From positions 1 through 64,000 of the forward strand of contig NZ_JABFAM010000018.1 of assembly GCF_013623775.1 (NCBI RefSeq): a DNA stretch of 64,000 nucleotides, written 5' to 3'. Position numbers and translations under genes: made by a program. The DNA is from Rufibacter sp. XAAS-G3-1 (lineage in GTDB: Bacteria > Bacteroidota > Bacteroidia > Cytophagales > Hymenobacteraceae). The notes beneath the pieces are model-generated. The model ran no database searches. It was not told the origin of the DNA and worked only from the letters and a program-made list of their open reading frames with translations. Positions 35,585 to 44,676 of the stretch are shown one piece after another (the stretch's first letter is position 1; the number at the start of each line of letters is the position of its first letter).

Positions 35585-36613
35585 ATGAATATTCTGTATC
35601 TGCTTTCTGGAACTTCTATTTTCATTATTACTACGGTAGATATAATCAAAACTACTCTATCCACAAAAGGGGGAGGTGTGATTACAAAAAGAATTTCAAG
35701 AGCTGTTTGGAAATTATTTTTCTCAATGTCTGGCCAGAACGGAAAATCCACTGCTTTAGAATTCGCGGGCCCTGCTGTCTTAATAATGGTACTTCTGGTC
35801 TGGATTATTGGCTTATGGGCAGGTTTTTTTCTTTTGCTTTTATCAGATGGGGACTCCATCATAAACAGCACAACTAGAGAAAACGCTATGGCCTTAGAAA
35901 AGCTGTACTATGCCGGGTTTACCCTATCAACCTTGGGGGTGGGTGATTTTGTAGCCTCCTCCAACAGTTGGCGGATACTCACTAGTTCGATGGCATTCAC
36001 GGGGCTGGTTTTTATAACAACCTCCATTACATATTTTTTGCCGGTTTTATCGGCGGTAAACCTGCAAAGCAACCTAAGCTTGTATATCAGCAGCATGGGA
36101 AGGACACCCCAGGAAATGATGATAAAGAGCTGGAACGGGGGAAATTTTTCTTCCTTCTTTGATTGTGTCCCGAACATGTGCCAGATGCTTATAAAGCACA
36201 CCCTTAACCATCATTCCTATCCCATCATTCACTACTTCCACAACAAAGAACCAAAACAGGCCATCATTGTACAGGTAGTGATGTTAGAAGAAGTTTATTA
36301 TCTCCTTAGACAGGTGGTTTCTACGGAAGTAGCCTTAGATGAAGTAAAAATGACCATGTTGCGCACCGCCCTGGATACTTATTTTAGCTTAGTGAAGAAA
36401 AACTTTATACAAGAAGAAACCAGCCAAAAGTATCCTCCCTCTCCAGAACTCGCCCCCCTGCTGCAGTCAGGGATTCCAGTTAAACAAGAAGCTAGTATAA
36501 ACCAAGGCAATGGCCAGCAGCAACAGGATAACCGGAATATTCTCACTGCCCTTTTGGGGAGCGATGGTTGGTCCTGGCAGGAAGTTTATCCGACAAAAGA
36601 TATTGTTGGGTAA
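35585..36613 (+). CDS. Two-TM ion channel of the K+ channel type (Ion_trans_2)
   Basis: A 342-residue membrane protein with an N-terminal helix (about 3-21), a second (LIMVLLVWIIGLWAGFFLLLL, about 66-86), a pore segment with the filter-like sequence STLGVGDF (about 115-122) and a third helix (MAFTGLVFITTSITYFL). The filter resembles TxGxGD of potassium channels, with TLGVGD in place of TVGYGD, so selectivity may be relaxed. A ~190-residue cytoplasmic C-terminal domain is His-containing near 203-219 (KHTLNHHSYPIIHYFHNKE), which may sense pH or metal. It starts 36 bp after the HMA-AraC regulator and is probably cotranscribed. Confidence 0.75.
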   Translation: MNILYLLSGTSIFIITTVDIIKTTLSTKGGGVITKRISRAVWKLFFSMSGQNGKSTALEFAGPAVLIMVLLVWIIGLWAGFFLLLLSDGDSIINSTTRENAMALEKLYYAGFTLSTLGVGDFVASSNSWRILTSSMAFTGLVFITTSITYFLPVLSAVNLQSNLSLYISSMGRTPQEMMIKSWNGGNFSSFFDCVPNMCQMLIKHTLNHHSYPIIHYFHNKEPKQAIIVQVVMLEEVYYLLRQVVSTEVALDEVKMTMLRTALDTYFSLVKKNFIQEETSQKYPPSPELAPLLQSGIPVKQEASINQGNGQQQQDNRNILTALLGSDGWSWQEVYPTKDIVG

Positions 36614-36785
36614 CAATCCTTTAAACCCCATAGTGGGCAACGTTTAGCAACCTAATTAACCGCAGTTTTATACTTTAAAATAATAACGCGTTTTGAAGGC
36701 TGAAAAGGCAAAAAGCCCTTCAATGGGAAACTCTCCTGGTAGTCCTTAGTAAGAATTATATCATTAATGTAAAGTCTGAAATAGT

Positions 36786-37025
36786 ATGGAAATCATAAAA
36801 TTCAAAACCACCATGGGTAATCAAAGCGATGTAACGAAAGTTGCCCCCTATCTGGAAAAAATCAAGAGTATATCCAATTGGCAAGTAGATACAGAAACAG
36901 AAGAAAATGTGCTGAGTGTTTCCGGCAAAGATTTAAATCCTCAGGCCATAGAGAATGCCGTTCAGGAAGCAGGCTTTCAGGCAGAGATACTTAGGGTAGT
37001 GGGCCTAAGCGGGGATGAATTGTAA
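36786..37025 (+). CDS. Degenerate HMA-like small protein without Cys ligands
   Basis: A 79-residue protein that is clearly related to the small HMA protein at 42209-42421: both begin ME(I/T)(I/L)KFKT and share WQVDT near residue 33 and a VEAVEKAGF/ENAVQEAGF tail. The copper site CGGC is replaced by GNQSDV-type sequence, so it cannot bind metal through the usual CxxC. It may be a non-binding partner or a decaying duplicate. A terminator follows immediately. Confidence 0.75.
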   Translation: MEIIKFKTTMGNQSDVTKVAPYLEKIKSISNWQVDTETEENVLSVSGKDLNPQAIENAVQEAGFQAEILRVVGLSGDEL

Positions 37026-37049
37026 ATCTAAATTGAAACACCCATAAAT

Positions 37050-37089
37050 TTATAAAGGAGAACCTCACTTGAAGGTTCTCCTTTATAAA
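37050..37089. terminator. Terminator after HMA-like gene
   Basis: TTATAAAGGAGAACCT (37050-37065) pairs with AGGTTCTCCTTTATAA (37073-37088). The A/T-rich flanks make it function in both directions, serving also the minus-strand DUF305 gene ending at 37119. Confidence 0.82.
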
Positions 37090-37118
37090 ACAATGTATAG
37101 GCAATGAAGTAATTCTTG

Positions 37119-37787
37119 CTATTGCGGATGCTCCTGCAGCCACGCATCCAACTCCTGCTTTTCCTTTTGCTGCTCATCCATGATTTTCTGAGCCATGGCT
37201 TTTATTTCCGATGCCTTCGCCTGAGGCAGATAAGCTTTAACCATATCTATTCCACTTTGGTGGTGCATGCTCATAAGGCTTGCAAAATGATGGTCGGTGG
37301 TACCAGCCATATTATGGTTCATGCTGGCCATCATGCTTTTCATAGGCTGCATCATCTTCATGGTAGCAGCAGTATCACCCGTAGCAGATTGGTTGTTTTG
37401 AACAAAGTCTCTAAGTTTTTCCTGCTCCTCTTTTTGCTTCGGCGGACTCTTTTTAGCCATGTTGACGAGCATTGTATCACTCCCCTTGCTTTCTTCTTCC
37501 TGGGCCATCTTAATCGCTCCTTCGTGGTGGGTGGCCATTAAATTGGCAAAGTCTACGTCTGGATTACCGGTGAGTTTCACCTCCTGCATCGCCGTCATGT
37601 TCTCGTGCATCAGGTCCATCATCTCATTTGACTCCCCAGCTTCCATGTTGTGGCCGGAATGGTCTTCTGTTTTCTCCATATCGGAGGCCACTTCCGTTTC
37701 ACCTGAGTTCTGGCTACAGGCGGTAAAGAACAAGGAGGCCCCGCAAAGCATTGCCACCCACTTAGAATTAAACTTGTTGTTTTTCAT
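37119..37787 (-). CDS. DUF305 lipoprotein with duplicated domain
   Basis: A 222-residue lipoprotein (lipobox LFFTAC, about Cys24) rich in Met and His (DHSGHNMEAGESNEMMDLMH). It has two DUF305 modules: DFANLMATHHEGAIKMAQ (about 80-97) and HFASLMSMHHQSGIDMVKAY (about 167-186). Each has the HH-x-G-x-x-M pattern that places His and Met for Cu or Ag binding. The family is common beside copper-resistance genes. It is in opposite orientation to the HMA gene and probably has its own promoter upstream of 37790. Confidence 0.8.
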   Translation of the reverse strand: MKNNKFNSKWVAMLCGASLFFTACSQNSGETEVASDMEKTEDHSGHNMEAGESNEMMDLMHENMTAMQEVKLTGNPDVDFANLMATHHEGAIKMAQEEESKGSDTMLVNMAKKSPPKQKEEQEKLRDFVQNNQSATGDTAATMKMMQPMKSMMASMNHNMAGTTDHHFASLMSMHHQSGIDMVKAYLPQAKASEIKAMAQKIMDEQQKEKQELDAWLQEHPQ

Positions 37788-38011
37788 AGCTTTTGTTTAG
37801 AGATTAAAAATAAATCTAATGGGAAAAAGACGACATACTGCCGACAGAAACAGGGGTGATTGTAGTGTATAAGCTCACCTATCGTAGTAACAGTTTTAAT
37901 TTTATAAAGAACTTATTCTAGCACAGATATTCACTTTCTCATCCTTGGTTCAAGATAACCCTGCTGGAGGTTTGTCTCAGAAAACAGCATCAGAACAAAG
38001 TTTGGAATAAA

Positions 38012-38467
38012 TTATTCTTCATCCATTCTTTTTAAAATAGCCTTCATTTCGGCAATTTCCTTCACTTGGGACTTGATGATTTCGTCAGCTAGTTTTTTCA
38101 ATTCAGGGTCTTTGATATTGGCTTTCTGGCTAACCATGATGGCGGAAGAGTGATGAGGAATCATTGCCTTCATGTATTGCTCGTCAGCGACTAGGACTTG
38201 GTTTCTTAAAAAAAGCAAGGCTCCAACAAATACTATAGCGCTTGATGCATAAATTATCATATTTAACTTTTTATCTTCATACATGTTCCGCAGCATCAAT
38301 AACATTACCACGGCCATAGGCGCTACCATCAATAAGGTAGTATAGACCCTGGTAGCACTTAGATAAATATGTTCAGCTTGGTCCACATTTAAGAACATTA
38401 CCGCGTACATGATTACAAACGATGCTGTTAGCATGTAAAGGAACTTCTTGTAATGGTTGTTTTTCAT
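38012..38467 (-). CDS. Membrane-anchored DUF305 protein
   Basis: A 151-residue protein with three membrane helices (FLYMLTASFVIMYAVMFL, about 9-26; VAPMAVVMLLMLRNM, about 49-62; MIIYASSAIVFVGALLFL, about 70-87) and a periplasmic DUF305 domain containing YMKAMIPHHSSAIMVSQKA. The histidine pair and methionines match the metal-binding pattern of its neighbour, which is 224 bp away on the same strand. Together they likely buffer copper in the periplasm. Confidence 0.8.
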   Translation of the reverse strand: MKNNHYKKFLYMLTASFVIMYAVMFLNVDQAEHIYLSATRVYTTLLMVAPMAVVMLLMLRNMYEDKKLNMIIYASSAIVFVGALLFLRNQVLVADEQYMKAMIPHHSSAIMVSQKANIKDPELKKLADEIIKSQVKEIAEMKAILKRMDEE

Positions 38468-38870
38468 TTGGAGTATTTGTTTCTAGCCTAAATCATACAG
38501 GTATTTTCCCAATTCATAATTGAATTTTTGGTGTAAAGCTTTTTATAGCCTTGTATATTAGAATACACCTATACTCTATGGATAAGCGTTTTATACGAAG
38601 CTCTCGGAGACTAGTTATTTAGAGCAGATAGGCTAAAAAGGCATTAAAATATAGGAATTTTGGTTTTATAGCCTAGCAAAGCCCATAAATGGTGAGATAC
38701 GAGATAACTACCATATTAATATGCAGTATTATATCAGTCTTTTCTTAAATTATACAAATACTATTTTCCATCATTTAACCCTAGAAACTCCATCAATAGT
38801 ACTTGGTGTCTCTTTACTTTATATGAGATGCTCTTCCGAATTAATATAATAGGCTTAAGTATCATAAGGC

Positions 38871-38984
38871 TCTTATGCCCCTGTTGATGATGGTGATAAA
38901 ATATTAAAAGATGAAGCATCTTTTATCGGTGGTGCCTTGACAGTAAAGGTTCTCGGAAATGACAGTAATACCCAAATTATATAA
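38871..38984 (+). pseudogene. Short remnant of a cadherin/VCBS-like repeat protein
   Basis: In the 605-bp space 38468-39073 one stretch reads as protein without a start: APVDDGDKILKDEASFIGG, ending LTVKVLGNDSNTQII at a TAA (38982-38984). The pattern resembles the repeated Ig-like units of large surface proteins (V-L-x-N-D). It is probably a scrap left when the island was assembled. The rest of the gap shows no gene. Confidence 0.35.
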
Positions 38985-39073
38985 ATCTAATCAAGGATAA
39001 TTAAAAACATATATCCCCCTAAAGTGTAAAACTATAGAGTTCACATAATTAAACAACATAACTAATTACTACC

Positions 39074-39403
39074 ATGCACAATTCTCAATATCAATCCGTT
39101 ATACAAGCCCTTAATGCTTGTGCTGCTGCCTGTGACCATTGTTACGATGCCTGTTTACAGGAGCAGGATGTTAAAATGATGGCCCGTTGTATTCGCCTGG
39201 ACCGAGATTGTTCCGACATCTGTAAGCTTACTGCCAGCGCACTGGCCCGCAATTCAGAAGTAGCTAAAACACTGTTGCAAGCCTGTGCCGACATCTGCCG
39301 GGAATGTGGAATCGAATGCGCAAACCATAAACACATGCAGCATTGCTTAGAGTGTGCAGAGGCTTGTAAAGCCTGTGAAGAAGCTTGCCGGAGCGCACTT
39401 TAA
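39074..39403 (+). CDS. Four-helix-bundle copper-storage protein (Csp/DUF326-like)
   Basis: A 109-residue soluble protein with about 16 cysteines spaced as in four-helix copper-storage proteins (CAAACDHCYDAC, RDCSDIC, CADICRECGIEC, HCLECAEACKACEEAC). Cysteines point to the core and can each hold Cu(I). It has no signal peptide, so it is the cytosolic type (Csp3-like). Its stop precedes the multicopper oxidase by 77 bp. Cytosolic sequestration complements the periplasmic detoxification encoded around it. Confidence 0.88.
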   Translation: MHNSQYQSVIQALNACAAACDHCYDACLQEQDVKMMARCIRLDRDCSDICKLTASALARNSEVAKTLLQACADICRECGIECANHKHMQHCLECAEACKACEEACRSAL

Positions 39404-39479
39404 TAAAATCATAGGTACGACAGAAGACGTCTCTCCTTCATTGGCAGAGGCGTTTTTTGTCGTTTATAATAAGTCCTTT

Positions 39480-41975
39480 ATGATAAAATCCCCCCCCTTG
39501 GTTGCAGTACTGGTAATATTACTATTTCTGTATGGGAACGAAACAAATGCCCAAACCGATACCGTTACCTATCACATCTCCATTAGCCAGAAAAATGTAA
39601 ATATTGCTGGTAAAGAGAGTATGGGCTTAACCATAAACGGGTCTATCCCAGGGCCTACGTTGCGGTTTCCCGAAGGAGGCTACGCTGTGATATACGTAAA
39701 AAATGAGATGAATGTGGAAACTTCAGTGCATTGGCATGGCTTGCTGCTGCCTAATTTCCAGGACGGTGTACCTTACCTGACCACACCTCCCATTGAACCA
39801 GGCAAAACCCTCAAATACGAGTTTGCCTTAAGGCATGCTGGTACCTATTGGTACCACTCCCACACCGGCTTGCAGGAACAGTCTGGCGTATATGGTTCCA
39901 TTGTTATCGAACCCAAAGAAAAAACATTGGACTACGCCCGAGACTTTGTCGTGGTTCTGTCTGACTGGACATATGAGAAGCCAAAGAATGTCTTGAAGAA
40001 CCTGAAACGCGGGCTAGAAATCTATGACATACAGAAAGGTACGTCAACCCCGCTGGGCATGGTCATAGCAAGGGGTGCCTTGGGGGCACAGCTTAATTTC
40101 TGGCGACAACGGATGGAAGGGGCAGATATAGCCGATATTTACTACCCTGCTTTCCTTACCAACGGTCAACCTGTGCAGGAATACCCGGAATTTACACCGG
40201 GAGAGAAAGTAAGGCTACGCATCATAAATGCCGCCGCCTCCAGCCAATTCTGGTTGACCTTCGGCGGAGAAGAACCGCTGTTAGTAGCCGCCGATGGTTT
40301 GGATGTAATGCCTGTGCAACGGAACAAAACGTTTATTGCCGTAGCTGAAACCTATGATTTCATTGTCACCATTCCGCAAAACGGTAAAATGGAGGTAAGA
40401 GCTACCGTGCAGGATGGCTCCGGCCAAACAAGCGCCTTCTTCGGGCAAGGCAATACCCTTAGCGCGCCAGATGTGCCCCGGCCAGATAAAGTGGCCATGA
40501 TGCAGCAAATGGCCGGGATGAAGATGAAAATGGGGGCCCCTGCCTCCAAATTTAATCCGGGAAAGGAAGAGCCTGTTGAAATGATGAACAAGTGGGGGAT
40601 GCAGATGGAAGGAGAGATGGGCATGGGGCAAATGGGCGGAATGAATCACGGCACGGCTGATGCGGGCAAGATGCAGAAAGGGAGAAAAGATGGGATGAGT
40701 GTTTCTAAAGATTCTCTGGCCACCTCTAAAACAAGCCATGACAGCATGTCCCACCAGGGAGTAAACCGGCAGGCAAACAAGATGGGAATGGAAAAAGCGG
40801 GGGAGAAAATAAAAACGGATTCGGTGTCCGCTGGAGGAATGGACCATGGGATGAATAATGCCCCCATGAGGAACTCGGCCTCAAGCTCTGGAATGCCTAT
40901 GGCAGGGAAGAGTCAGGAAAACAGCGAGCAAGGCATGTCCGGCATGGGCATGTTCGATGAATATAACTATGATTACTTAAAATCGCCGGAGAAAACAGAT
41001 TTCCCAACTGATAAACCGGTTAAGGAAATGGTGCTGAACCTAACTGGTAACATGGTGCGCTACATTTGGAGCCTGAACGGAGTGCCATTAAATGAAGCGG
41101 ATAAAATAAAAATCAACAAAGGCGAAGTAACGCGCATTATCCTTAACAACCTGACCATGATGCACCACCCCATGCACTTGCACGGGCATTTTTTCAGGGT
41201 TATCAACGGGAACGGGGAATATTCCCCTCTGAAACATACCGTAAACGTGGCTCCCATGCAAAAGGTAGTCATTGAGTTTGATGCCAATGAGTACGGCGAC
41301 TGGTTCTTCCACTGCCATGTCCTGTACCACATGGACGCGGGCATGGCACGGGTCTTTAGTTACGGTACCCCCAGGGACGAAAGGCTGGAACGCTATCCTC
41401 TATCTATCCTCACAAACAAAAGCAATCATTTTTTTACCTGGGGTGTCGTTGACGCAGCCTCCCACATGACAGAACTCAACCTCGTGTCTTCCAACATAAG
41501 GAACCAGTTTGTTTTAAACGCAGAATACGGCTGGAATAAGAACCTGGAAGCAGAGTTTACCTACGGGCGGTTCCTATATGACTACCTAAGTGTTTTCGGA
41601 GGTGTCAACGTGGAAAACGAAGAGGAAAATAGCCTTGATGAAATACAACCCACGGCCATAGTAGGCTTCAGGTACCTTACTCCGTACCTTTTTAACCTGG
41701 ACGTTCGGATTGACAACAAACTCCGGCCCCAGGTAAGCTTAGCCCGAGAGGTACTTGTATTTCCCCGGACTTTCCTGTTCGGGGAGTTCGAATACCAAGC
41801 TGACTTTGGTTGGGTAAAAGATGCGCAAGAAGGCAGAGTAAGCAGCGGTGCGGGTTACACGAGGGAAATAGTCTGGAGAGTAGGCTCTGAATATCTTATC
41901 TCCAAAACCTTTTCGCTTATGGCAAACTATGATAACAGGTTTGGTGCGGGGGGAGGATTGACCGTAAGGTTCTAA
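39480..41975 (+). CDS. Multicopper oxidase (CopA-like) fused to CopB-like outer-membrane barrel
   Basis: An 831-residue exported protein. The ATG at 39480 is chosen because it gives a signal peptide (PPLVAVLVILLFLYGNETNAQ); the frame extends upstream to 39354, but that overlaps the preceding gene. Copper sites are intact: HWHG (about residue 83), WYHSHTG (about 123), HHPMHLHGHF (about 561) and HCHVLYHMDAGM (about 610). Between about 335 and 490 is a Met/His-rich insertion (MKMKMG; MEGEMGMGQMGGMNHG). After the oxidase, about residues 650-831 read like CopB: transmembrane strands (LEAEFTYGRFLYDYLSVFGG; GEFEYQADFGW) ending in LTVRF. It oxidises Cu(I) and probably sits in the outer membrane. The fusion is unusual in proteobacteria, where CopA and CopB are separate. 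Confidence 0.88.
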   Translation: MIKSPPLVAVLVILLFLYGNETNAQTDTVTYHISISQKNVNIAGKESMGLTINGSIPGPTLRFPEGGYAVIYVKNEMNVETSVHWHGLLLPNFQDGVPYLTTPPIEPGKTLKYEFALRHAGTYWYHSHTGLQEQSGVYGSIVIEPKEKTLDYARDFVVVLSDWTYEKPKNVLKNLKRGLEIYDIQKGTSTPLGMVIARGALGAQLNFWRQRMEGADIADIYYPAFLTNGQPVQEYPEFTPGEKVRLRIINAAASSQFWLTFGGEEPLLVAADGLDVMPVQRNKTFIAVAETYDFIVTIPQNGKMEVRATVQDGSGQTSAFFGQGNTLSAPDVPRPDKVAMMQQMAGMKMKMGAPASKFNPGKEEPVEMMNKWGMQMEGEMGMGQMGGMNHGTADAGKMQKGRKDGMSVSKDSLATSKTSHDSMSHQGVNRQANKMGMEKAGEKIKTDSVSAGGMDHGMNNAPMRNSASSSGMPMAGKSQENSEQGMSGMGMFDEYNYDYLKSPEKTDFPTDKPVKEMVLNLTGNMVRYIWSLNGVPLNEADKIKINKGEVTRIILNNLTMMHHPMHLHGHFFRVINGNGEYSPLKHTVNVAPMQKVVIEFDANEYGDWFFHCHVLYHMDAGMARVFSYGTPRDERLERYPLSILTNKSNHFFTWGVVDAASHMTELNLVSSNIRNQFVLNAEYGWNKNLEAEFTYGRFLYDYLSVFGGVNVENEEENSLDEIQPTAIVGFRYLTPYLFNLDVRIDNKLRPQVSLAREVLVFPRTFLFGEFEYQADFGWVKDAQEGRVSSGAGYTREIVWRVGSEYLISKTFSLMANYDNRFGAGGGLTVRF

Positions 41976-42208
41976 AGGGACAGTCTTTAGCATCTATCAA
42001 CAGATTTACGGGAGACTATATTGGCTGTACAGAAAGACCACAATAGTTAATCGGCTTTTTCAGATGAACAAAATAGTATAACGCTTTTTTAAAATTATGT
42101 CACACATTAACCTAAGTCAATGGGTATTTTTATGAAAGAAAGCTGAGTGCCTACATGAGTACTTATGCCATATGTCTTAGTTGAAAACCAAACAATAATT
42201 GAAAGATT

Positions 42209-42421
42209 ATGGAAACTCTGAAATTTAAAACCAATATCAAATGCGGTGGATGTATAGCCACTGTTACCCCCTTCCTAAACAGTGAAAAAAGTGTGGAGAA
42301 GTGGCAAGTAGACACTAATAACCCTGATAAAATTTTAACTGTCGAAGGAAGTACCGTAAGTGAGCAGGAAGTAGTAGAGGCGGTTGAGAAAGCTGGCTTC
42401 AAAATAGAGCCACTTCAATAG
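42209..42421 (+). CDS. copZ: Small HMA-domain copper chaperone
   Basis: A 70-residue cytosolic protein with the HMA fold. The metal site is the CGGC motif in KFKTNIKCGGC (residues 12-15). It shares TLKFKT, WQVDT and AVEKAGF with the cysteine-less paralogue at 36786-37025. It lies 80 bp upstream of the CPH-type ATPase and should deliver Cu(I) to it or to the other pump. A terminator follows directly after the stop. The chaperone role is inferred from the family. Confidence 0.85.
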   Translation: METLKFKTNIKCGGCIATVTPFLNSEKSVEKWQVDTNNPDKILTVEGSTVSEQEVVEAVEKAGFKIEPLQ

Positions 42422-42433
42422 AAGAGCAGAAAT

Positions 42434-42471
42434 AAAGGGGTAATCTACAAAATTACCCCTTTATTTTTATT
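42434..42471 (+). terminator. Terminator after copZ
   Basis: AAAGGGGTAAT (42434-42444) pairs with ATTACCCCTTT (42452-42462), followed by ATTTTTAT. It is a clear rho-independent structure, so the P-type ATPase downstream probably needs readthrough or its own promoter. Confidence 0.82.
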
Positions 42472-42501
42472 CCTAATCTTCCTGAATTAAACCCGTAAAC
42501 T

Positions 42502-44607
42502 ATGGACCACTCCCACCATAACCACCATCCAAACAACGAAAGGAATTCTAAAGGCACCGAGGCAGCGGACCAAATAGCCGAGAAAACGTTGCATGCCCAT
42601 AACCGGGCAATACCTGACGAGGAACAGCACCCTTCCGGGCACGGAGAGCACGGCCACGACCATCATGCCATGATGATTGATGATTTCCGGAAAAGGTTTT
42701 GGGTCTCACTGTTACTATCAGTACCGGTCATCATCATTAGCCCGATGGTACAGGATATTTTGGGGTACCGGCTGGAAATACCCTTTAACATGTACATCGC
42801 CTTTGCCTTGTCTTCTGTCATTTTCTTTTACGGGGGATGGCCATTCCTGACTGGCTTCAGGGATGAGGTAAAGAAGGGGTCTCCCGGCATGATGACATTG
42901 ATTGCAATTGCAATAACGGTAGCTTACCTATACAGTACCGCCATCGTCTTCGGACTGGAGGGAATGGATTTCTTCTGGGAACTGGCCACCCTCATCGTCA
43001 TCATGCTCTTGGGCCACTGGATAGAAATGAAATCCGTTTTAGGAGCTTCCCGCGCCTTGGAGCTGTTGGTAAGTCTCATGCCCTCCGAAGCGCATGTCAT
43101 AAGAGGGGGGGAAACGGTAGATGTTAGGATTGATACTCTGCAAAAAGATGACCTGATACTGATAAAGCCAGGCGAAAAGATTCCCGCTGATGGCCTTATA
43201 GAGGAAGGGGAAAGCTATGTGAATGAAAGCATGCTCACCGGCGAAAGCAAGCCCGCGCAGAAGGTAAAAGATGACAAGGTAATTGGGGGCTCCATCAATG
43301 GGACTGGCTCTCTGAAAGTAAAAGTGCAAGGCACAGGTGAGGAGAGTTACTTGAACAAAGTCATCAGCCTGGTGCAGGAAGCCCAGAAAACTAAATCAGA
43401 CACGCAGCACCTGGCGGATAAAGCCGCCCGTTGGTTGACGTATATCGCCCTCTTCTCAGGCTTTGCCACCTTTACGGTTTGGCTCTTGGTTGGAGCCGAA
43501 TTGGCCTTTGCCCTGGAGCGGATGGTGACGGTGATGGTAATCTCCTGCCCGCATGCGCTTGGTTTAGCAGTACCTTTGGTAGTAGCCATATCTACGGCTA
43601 TATCTGCTAAAAACGGCCTGCTAATCCGGAACCGGACGGCCTTTGAGAATTCCCGCAAGATAACCACTATCATCTTCGATAAAACCGGTACGCTTACCGA
43701 AGGCTCCCACCAACTGGCCCGGATTATTTCCTTCCATCCGGCCTACCCGGAAAAAGAGCTGCTGCGGCTTGCGGCTGGGGTGGAGCAAAATTCAGAACAT
43801 TATATCTCCCAAGGCATCTTGAAGCGGGTAAAGGCGGAAAATATTACCATTCCTACTGCCGAAAGCTTCAATTACCTGCCTGGGAAAGGTTTGGAAGGCA
43901 CCGTGGAGGGCAGGTCAGTGAAGGTAGTAGGCCCTAATTATATTTCAGAATTCGATATCCAGGTTCCGGAAAGCGATGCGGAGGAAGGGGTAGAAACAGT
44001 AGTATATGTGTTGATAGATGGAACGGTAGCTGGCTTTATCAGCCTGAGGGATAAGATTCGTCCGGAATCCGCAGAGGCCATAAGGATCCTCAAAGCCAAC
44101 GGCATCAAGAACCTTTTGCTGACCGGGGATAATGACCGGGTGGCCAGGAGTGTGAGCGACACCTTGCAGATGGATGGCTTTCTGGCCAACGTATTACCCC
44201 ATCAGAAACAGGAGAAGATTAAGGAATTGCAAGCCAAAGGTGAATTTGTGGCTATGACTGGGGACGGAATCAATGATGCCCCAGCATTGGCGCAAGCAGA
44301 TGTGGGTATTGCTGTTGGCTCCGGAACAGATGTTGCTGCTGAAACCGCCGACATTATCCTGGTGAACAGCAACCCGAAGGATATTGCTTCTTTGATTCTT
44401 TTCGGCAAAGCTACTTACCGCAAGATGATTCAGAATATCATCTGGGCTACTGCCTATAACGTCATAGCCCTGCCTTTGGCAGCAGGAGTTCTATATAAGC
44501 AGGGTATTATGGTATCACCGGCAATTGGAGCCGCTTTGATGAGCATGAGTACGGTTATCGTGGCCATCAACGCCCAGTTGTTACGGAACCAGATTAAAAA
44601 CCAATAG
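42502..44607 (+). CDS. copB: P1B-3-type copper ATPase (CopB-like, CPH motif)
   Basis: A 701-residue P-type ATPase. The N-terminus has no HMA domain but a His-rich tail ([22 protein letters not shown]), typical of the P1B-3 group. Key motifs: TGES near residue 247, ion-binding CPH in [13 protein letters not shown] (about 346-358), phosphorylation site DKTGTLTEG (about 393-401), TGDN and GDGINDAP. It exports Cu(I), Ag(I) or Cu(II). The CPH motif and His-rich tail distinguish it from the CPC-type CopA on the opposite strand. Confidence 0.9.
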   Translation: MDHSHHNHHPNNERNSKGTEAADQIAEKTLHAHNRAIPDEEQHPSGHGEHGHDHHAMMIDDFRKRFWVSLLLSVPVIIISPMVQDILGYRLEIPFNMYIAFALSSVIFFYGGWPFLTGFRDEVKKGSPGMMTLIAIAITVAYLYSTAIVFGLEGMDFFWELATLIVIMLLGHWIEMKSVLGASRALELLVSLMPSEAHVIRGGETVDVRIDTLQKDDLILIKPGEKIPADGLIEEGESYVNESMLTGESKPAQKVKDDKVIGGSINGTGSLKVKVQGTGEESYLNKVISLVQEAQKTKSDTQHLADKAARWLTYIALFSGFATFTVWLLVGAELAFALERMVTVMVISCPHALGLAVPLVVAISTAISAKNGLLIRNRTAFENSRKITTIIFDKTGTLTEGSHQLARIISFHPAYPEKELLRLAAGVEQNSEHYISQGILKRVKAENITIPTAESFNYLPGKGLEGTVEGRSVKVVGPNYISEFDIQVPESDAEEGVETVVYVLIDGTVAGFISLRDKIRPESAEAIRILKANGIKNLLLTGDNDRVARSVSDTLQMDGFLANVLPHQKQEKIKELQAKGEFVAMTGDGINDAPALAQADVGIAVGSGTDVAAETADIILVNSNPKDIASLILFGKATYRKMIQNIIWATAYNVIALPLAAGVLYKQGIMVSPAIGAALMSMSTVIVAINAQLLRNQIKNQ

Positions 44608-44611
44608 ATTT

Positions 44612-44652
44612 AAAAGCCTAGGGCCTGCCAGTCTGACAAGCCCTAGACTTTT
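44612..44652. terminator. Terminator between the convergent P-type ATPase genes
   Basis: CTAGGGC (about 44617-44623) pairs with GCCCTAG (about 44639-44645), with A-rich and T-rich flanks. Position between genes ending at 44607 (plus) and 44677 (minus) indicates bidirectional termination. Confidence 0.6.
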
Positions 44653-44676
44653 ACAATTGGGAAACGCATTATAAAC

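Noticed and set aside
40281-40847. A 188-codon minus-strand frame inside the multicopper oxidase
   Set aside because: It mirrors the Met/His-rich low-complexity part of the oxidase (ATG repeats read as CAT) and is a composition artefact.
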